Origin: DATFVJ01 sp963820395
Lineage (GTDB): Bacteria; Actinomycetota; Actinomycetes; Streptosporangiales; Streptosporangiaceae
DNA: 64,000 nucleotides
Reading direction: 5' to 3'
Assembly: GCA_963820395.1 (NCBI GenBank)
Contig: CAWGAE010000016.1
Span: 1 to 64,000, forward strand
The notes beneath the pieces are model-generated. The model saw nothing but the letters and a program-made list of their open reading frames with translations, was not told the origin of the DNA and did no database searches. The position numbers were made by a program, and so were the translations under genes. Positions 61,299 through 64,000 of this stretch are shown here, one piece after another; the first letter of the stretch is position 1, and each line of letters opens with the position of its first letter.

Positions 61299-62112
61299 TT
61301 AGCGGGGCAGGAAGTCGAGCAGCAGTGCGTTGACCCGGTCTGGGGCGTCTAGCTGCATCCAGTGACCTGGGCCGTCCAGACGCTCATATCGCCACGGGCC
61401 CGCCATGCTCTGAGCGGAGTCGGTCATTTGCACTTCTGTGAGGGCGATGTCCCCCGTGCTCCAGATCCCCATGGTTGGTACGCGTACCGGCGGGAGTTGC
61501 ATCGGTGACTCCACCCAGGATTCGGGCGGGATGTTGGCGCGGTACCAGTTAAGGCCTGGTGTGAGCGAACCGGTTGCTTCCAATTCAGCGATCACGTGGT
61601 CGGCGTCGGGGTGCCCTGCCCAGCTTCGGAAGTTGGCCCAGTTGTCCTTGGTCAGCCAGCGTTCGGCGATACCGGGGAACTGGAACAGCAGCATGTACCA
61701 CGACTTCTCGCGTTGCTCCGACGTGCGGAGGAAGGTGCCCGGGTTGCCGACGGAGAGGGCGACCAGATGGTCGACTTTGTCGGGGGCGAGGGAGGCGAGT
61801 GCCCAGGCCAGGCCAGCGCCCCAGTCGTGGCCTACTACATGGGCCTGGGCGATGTCCAGGTCGGCAAGAATCGCCATGACGTCCTGAGCTAGGAGGGGTA
61901 GCGAGTAGGCCTCGGTGCCCTCGGGCTTGCCGGAGCGCCCGTAGCCGCGCAGGTCGGGGACGACGACCTGGAACCCGGCCTCGGCCAGCGCGGGTACCTG
62001 GTGCCGCCAAAAGCCGGCCGGAGTCGGGAAACCCGTGCAGCAGCAAGGCCGGACGCCCCTCCCCTGTGACCTCGTACTCGATACCGACGCCGTCAACGTC
62101 CACCCGGCCCAT
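61299..62112 (-). pseudogene. Epoxide hydrolase-like alpha/beta hydrolase with one frameshift
   Basis: ATG 62112, after a strong AGGGGAGGAGG site, starts M-G-R-V-D-V-D-G-V-G-I-E-Y-E-V-T-G-E-G and reaches L-L-L-H-G-F-P-D-S. One extra base near 62020 shifts the frame; the other frame continues G-F-W-R-H-Q-V-P-A-L-A-E-A-G-F-Q-V and includes D-L-R-G-Y-G-R-S, the nucleophile elbow G-H-D-W-G-A (Asp, as in epoxide hydrolases and haloalkane dehalogenases), and the His of G-P-G-H-W-M-Q. About 270 residues when joined. It may be a sequencing error, since the rest is perfectly conserved in form. Confidence 0.85.
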
Positions 62113-62639
62113 TTGTCCTCCTCCCCTCGCCGGCCCGCGGCCCTACGTGCTGTGCCCGGCATGCACGGCCGGCGCGCCGGGCGGCCGACGGCGTGCGGCC
62201 GCGCGACCACCTGGAGCTGACCTGCTCGGCCATCGTCTGCCGTTCTAAGTACCCTTCAGCGGGCCCGATCTTGCCACCGGTGACGGTGATCATATCCACT
62301 CCCCGAAGTGCCACTGACCGTCCTGACGGGGACGCCTGCGCAGCGAGCCGGGGTTGGTGCCGCCCATCAGCCACCGCGTCACCACGGTACCGCCCGTGTC
62401 ACCATCCACCGGCTCACCACTCAGGATTTCAACACTCAGGTTCAGGAACCCGGCGAAGAGGGATCGCGCATGCTCGCCGAGCCTCGATCCGCTACCGGGC
62501 GTGCCATGGGCTCACCAGAAACAACACACGAGCGCAGACGCCCCGGCGACCAACATAACGGGGCGCCGGATCGGTCCGCACCGGGAACATTGTGACCGAT
62601 ACCCGCGCGAGCCGTTGCTGGTCTCGTTACCGTGTCGGG
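62113..62639. other. 527-bp region without a recognised gene
   Basis: Divergent intergenic region between the hydrolase and the hypothetical gene; should contain both promoters. No repeats or genes recognised. Confidence 0.35.
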
Positions 62640-63173
62640 ATGTCCCGCAAACGCCGCGGCCGCGCCAAGCGGCACCGCGACTCCCAGTTCGGTCCCCCGC
62701 CGCCGCCATGGTACGAACGCGGGCCGATGGGCGATGATGAAATCGCCGGGTTCGAAGACGATCCGGACGCCACCCGCCTGACCATCGCGGTCGAGCTTGT
62801 CGTGCGGGTGACCAGGCCGAAGGTGCTCAAGCGGTTCGCCGCCGAGACGCAAGCCGCCATGGCCCAGGCGATCGGCCCGGAGGGTTTCGGTCCCCTGGCC
62901 TACATGGCGGCGTGCCACGAAGGGCTCGACGAGATCGCCGAGGGCCCCGCCGGGCAGTTGCGCTGGCTCGCCGCCCCCGGCGGCGTGATCTCCGGCATCC
63001 CTGGCGTCGCTGTCGAGGCCGAGGCGATGACCATCGTCGCCACGCCGCCCGACGTGGTCGCCGCGCTGCGCGAGGACCGATTCGGCGACATCCTGGACAC
63101 ATCGGGGGAGGATGGCTCCGAGGCGGAAGGGGACAGGCCGACGGCAGCGGCCGGTGGCGAGCCGCCCTTCTGA
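62640..63173 (+). CDS. Hypothetical acidic protein
   Basis: A 177-residue protein from ATG 62640 (GTG 62592 is also in frame). It begins with a basic stretch S-R-K-R-R-G-R-A-K-R-H-R, then P-P-P-P-P-W, and continues with a well-mixed alpha/beta sequence (T-R-L-T-I-A-V-E-L-V-V-R-V-T, M-A-A-C-H-E-G-L-D-E-I) and an acidic, disordered end. No motif of a known family is visible. Codon third positions are strongly G/C, consistent with real coding. No obvious partner gene. Confidence 0.6.
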   Translation: MSRKRRGRAKRHRDSQFGPPPPPWYERGPMGDDEIAGFEDDPDATRLTIAVELVVRVTRPKVLKRFAAETQAAMAQAIGPEGFGPLAYMAACHEGLDEIAEGPAGQLRWLAAPGGVISGIPGVAVEAEAMTIVATPPDVVAALREDRFGDILDTSGEDGSEAEGDRPTAAAGGEPPF

Positions 63174-64000
63174 CCACGCCAGCGGCATGACATTCGCCGG
63201 GTTGGTCGCGTTCGTCGAGGAGGCGAAGTGCTGGGTCTCCGATGGGCTGACCATGGCGGTCGGGCTCGGGCGATCTCTGGGCACACGCCTGCGAGGCGCG
63301 TGGCGGGCGGGACGGTGGGCTGCTCGGCTCCGCCCGCGAGCTCGCCGGGTTCGTGTGGGCCGAGATGACCAGCTGACCCGATGACCGTGATGCCCCCTCC
63401 GGCCGGGCGGTGCGCCGGGACGTACGCCGTGGCAGGGCCGATCCCCGCGGACGCCTTGATCTACCCAACGCCCGATGTCAGTGCGGGGCCCCGCCCTGCC
63501 GAACACAGACCTGCGATCCCGATACGCGTATATGAGGCTGGCAGTGGCGCGCGCCACCATCCCGCCCGTGTCGGCAGCTGGCAAGGCAGGATGTCCTTCA
63601 ACTCACACGGCGGCTGGTCTTCCAGGATCGCACCACCCTGACGGGCAATGTCGGCTATGGTGCGCGGGACGACGGCCTGACGCAGGGCATGGCAAAGCTC
63701 CGCGCCGAGGGCGACGAGGTCGTCGTGCGGCGCGGTTCCGGCCGCCCGTCACCCGGGGTCTCCTCGCTCTACGTAGGGCAAGCGGGCTTGGCCTACCCCG
63801 CGCGGTGCGGGCAGGCTTGCCCCGGCAGCGTTCAACCGAGCTGGTGAGAAGCTCCAGGCGACCGGGGGAGAGCTGCCCAGGGTGTCGTCGGACGGGGTTG
63901 ATCCCCGACGCCGGGACGGGCTCGCTCTCCCCTCGTCAGGCGCGGACGGTCTCGGGGACCGGTGCTGGGTGCGGATAAGCAGCGATGGTCAGGCAGCCTC
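63174..64000. other. 827-bp region at the window end without an assigned gene
   Basis: A plus-strand frame ends D-L-W-A-H-A-C-E-A-R-G-G then L-L-G-S-A-R-E-L-A-G-F-V-W-A-E-M-T-S at 63377, which looks like a real protein tail but has no start and is unidentified. Another stretch near 63640 reads N-V-G-Y-G-A-R-D-D-G-L-T-Q-G-M-A-K-L-R-A. The rest is blank. A gene may continue beyond 64000. Confidence 0.3.

Noticed and set aside
1..64000. tRNA or rRNA genes
   Set aside because: I looked for T-arm type GTTCRANYC motifs with matching acceptor stems and for rRNA-like stretches and found none, but a dedicated scan could reveal a missed tRNA.

Overview
The window is high-GC DNA with genes typical of Actinomycetota: a SigE-family ECF sigma factor with a membrane partner, a PPOX/F420-type flavin oxidoreductase, an Eis-type acetyltransferase, a class-3 prolyl-tRNA synthetase, a DUF2252 protein, frequent GTG and TTG starts, and many actinobacterial insertion sequences. 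A filamentous soil actinomycete is likely; the sequence does not support a genus call. I saw no rRNA, tRNA or CRISPR array.

Layout. 0.2-7.2 kb: a thioesterase gene, then a tight minus-strand operon herA-sbcD-sbcC-nurA, the bacterial equivalent of the archaeal HerA-Mre11-Rad50-NurA double-strand-break resection cluster. 8.0-10.4 kb: a decayed PIN toxin/antitoxin pair and an ECF sigma/anti-sigma-like pair. 11-15 kb: a lipoprotein, a methyltransferase, and a DUF1330 gene split by a complete 2.3-kb insertion sequence (13-bp terminal repeats, 5-bp target duplication). 15-18.4 kb: flavin oxidoreductase, integrase fragment, potassium channel and a complete IS3 element with a 4-bp target duplication. 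18.7-24 kb: ArsR regulator, IS110 remnant, beta-propeller fragment, prolyl aminopeptidase and a broken pirin. 24.3-26.7 kb: a 14-bp tandem repeat, four overlapping tiny ORFs and an intact IS110. 26.9-31.98 kb: sulfide:quinone-type oxidoreductase, VOC, sigma-factor and IS110 remnants, DUF2252. 32-34.5 kb: ISL3 remnant, an arylsulfatase remnant partly inverted beside an IS21 fragment, a DMT transporter remnant. 34.7-41 kb: quinone-oxidoreductase-like enzyme, Eis-type GNAT, proS, a membrane protein cut by a MITE-like element, and a DUF347 protein. 41.4-47.6 kb: GH15 pseudogene, secreted protease, alcohol dehydrogenase tail, GNAT and FUSC exporter. 48.5-54.6 kb: a complete IS1182-type element, a CHRD lipoprotein, a ParB-like protein and a dense pile of IS remnants. 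54.9-60.9 kb: a complete peptide-type ABC importer operon. 61-64 kb: an epoxide-hydrolase-like gene with one frameshift, a hypothetical protein and unassigned sequence.

The intact genes fall into a few working sets: DNA end resection (herA/sbcD/sbcC/nurA), envelope signalling (sigma/anti-sigma), oligopeptide import (binding lipoprotein, two permeases, fused double ATPase) and scattered single enzymes. Roughly a third of the window is transposon-driven accessory DNA in which fragments of at least nine IS families are interleaved. Three insertions (DUF1330, IS3, IS1182) still carry exact target duplications, so they are either young or well preserved. Many pseudogenes differ from a readable gene by one base. 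Because the core genes are clean, decay is the better explanation, but sequencing error cannot be excluded for individual cases.
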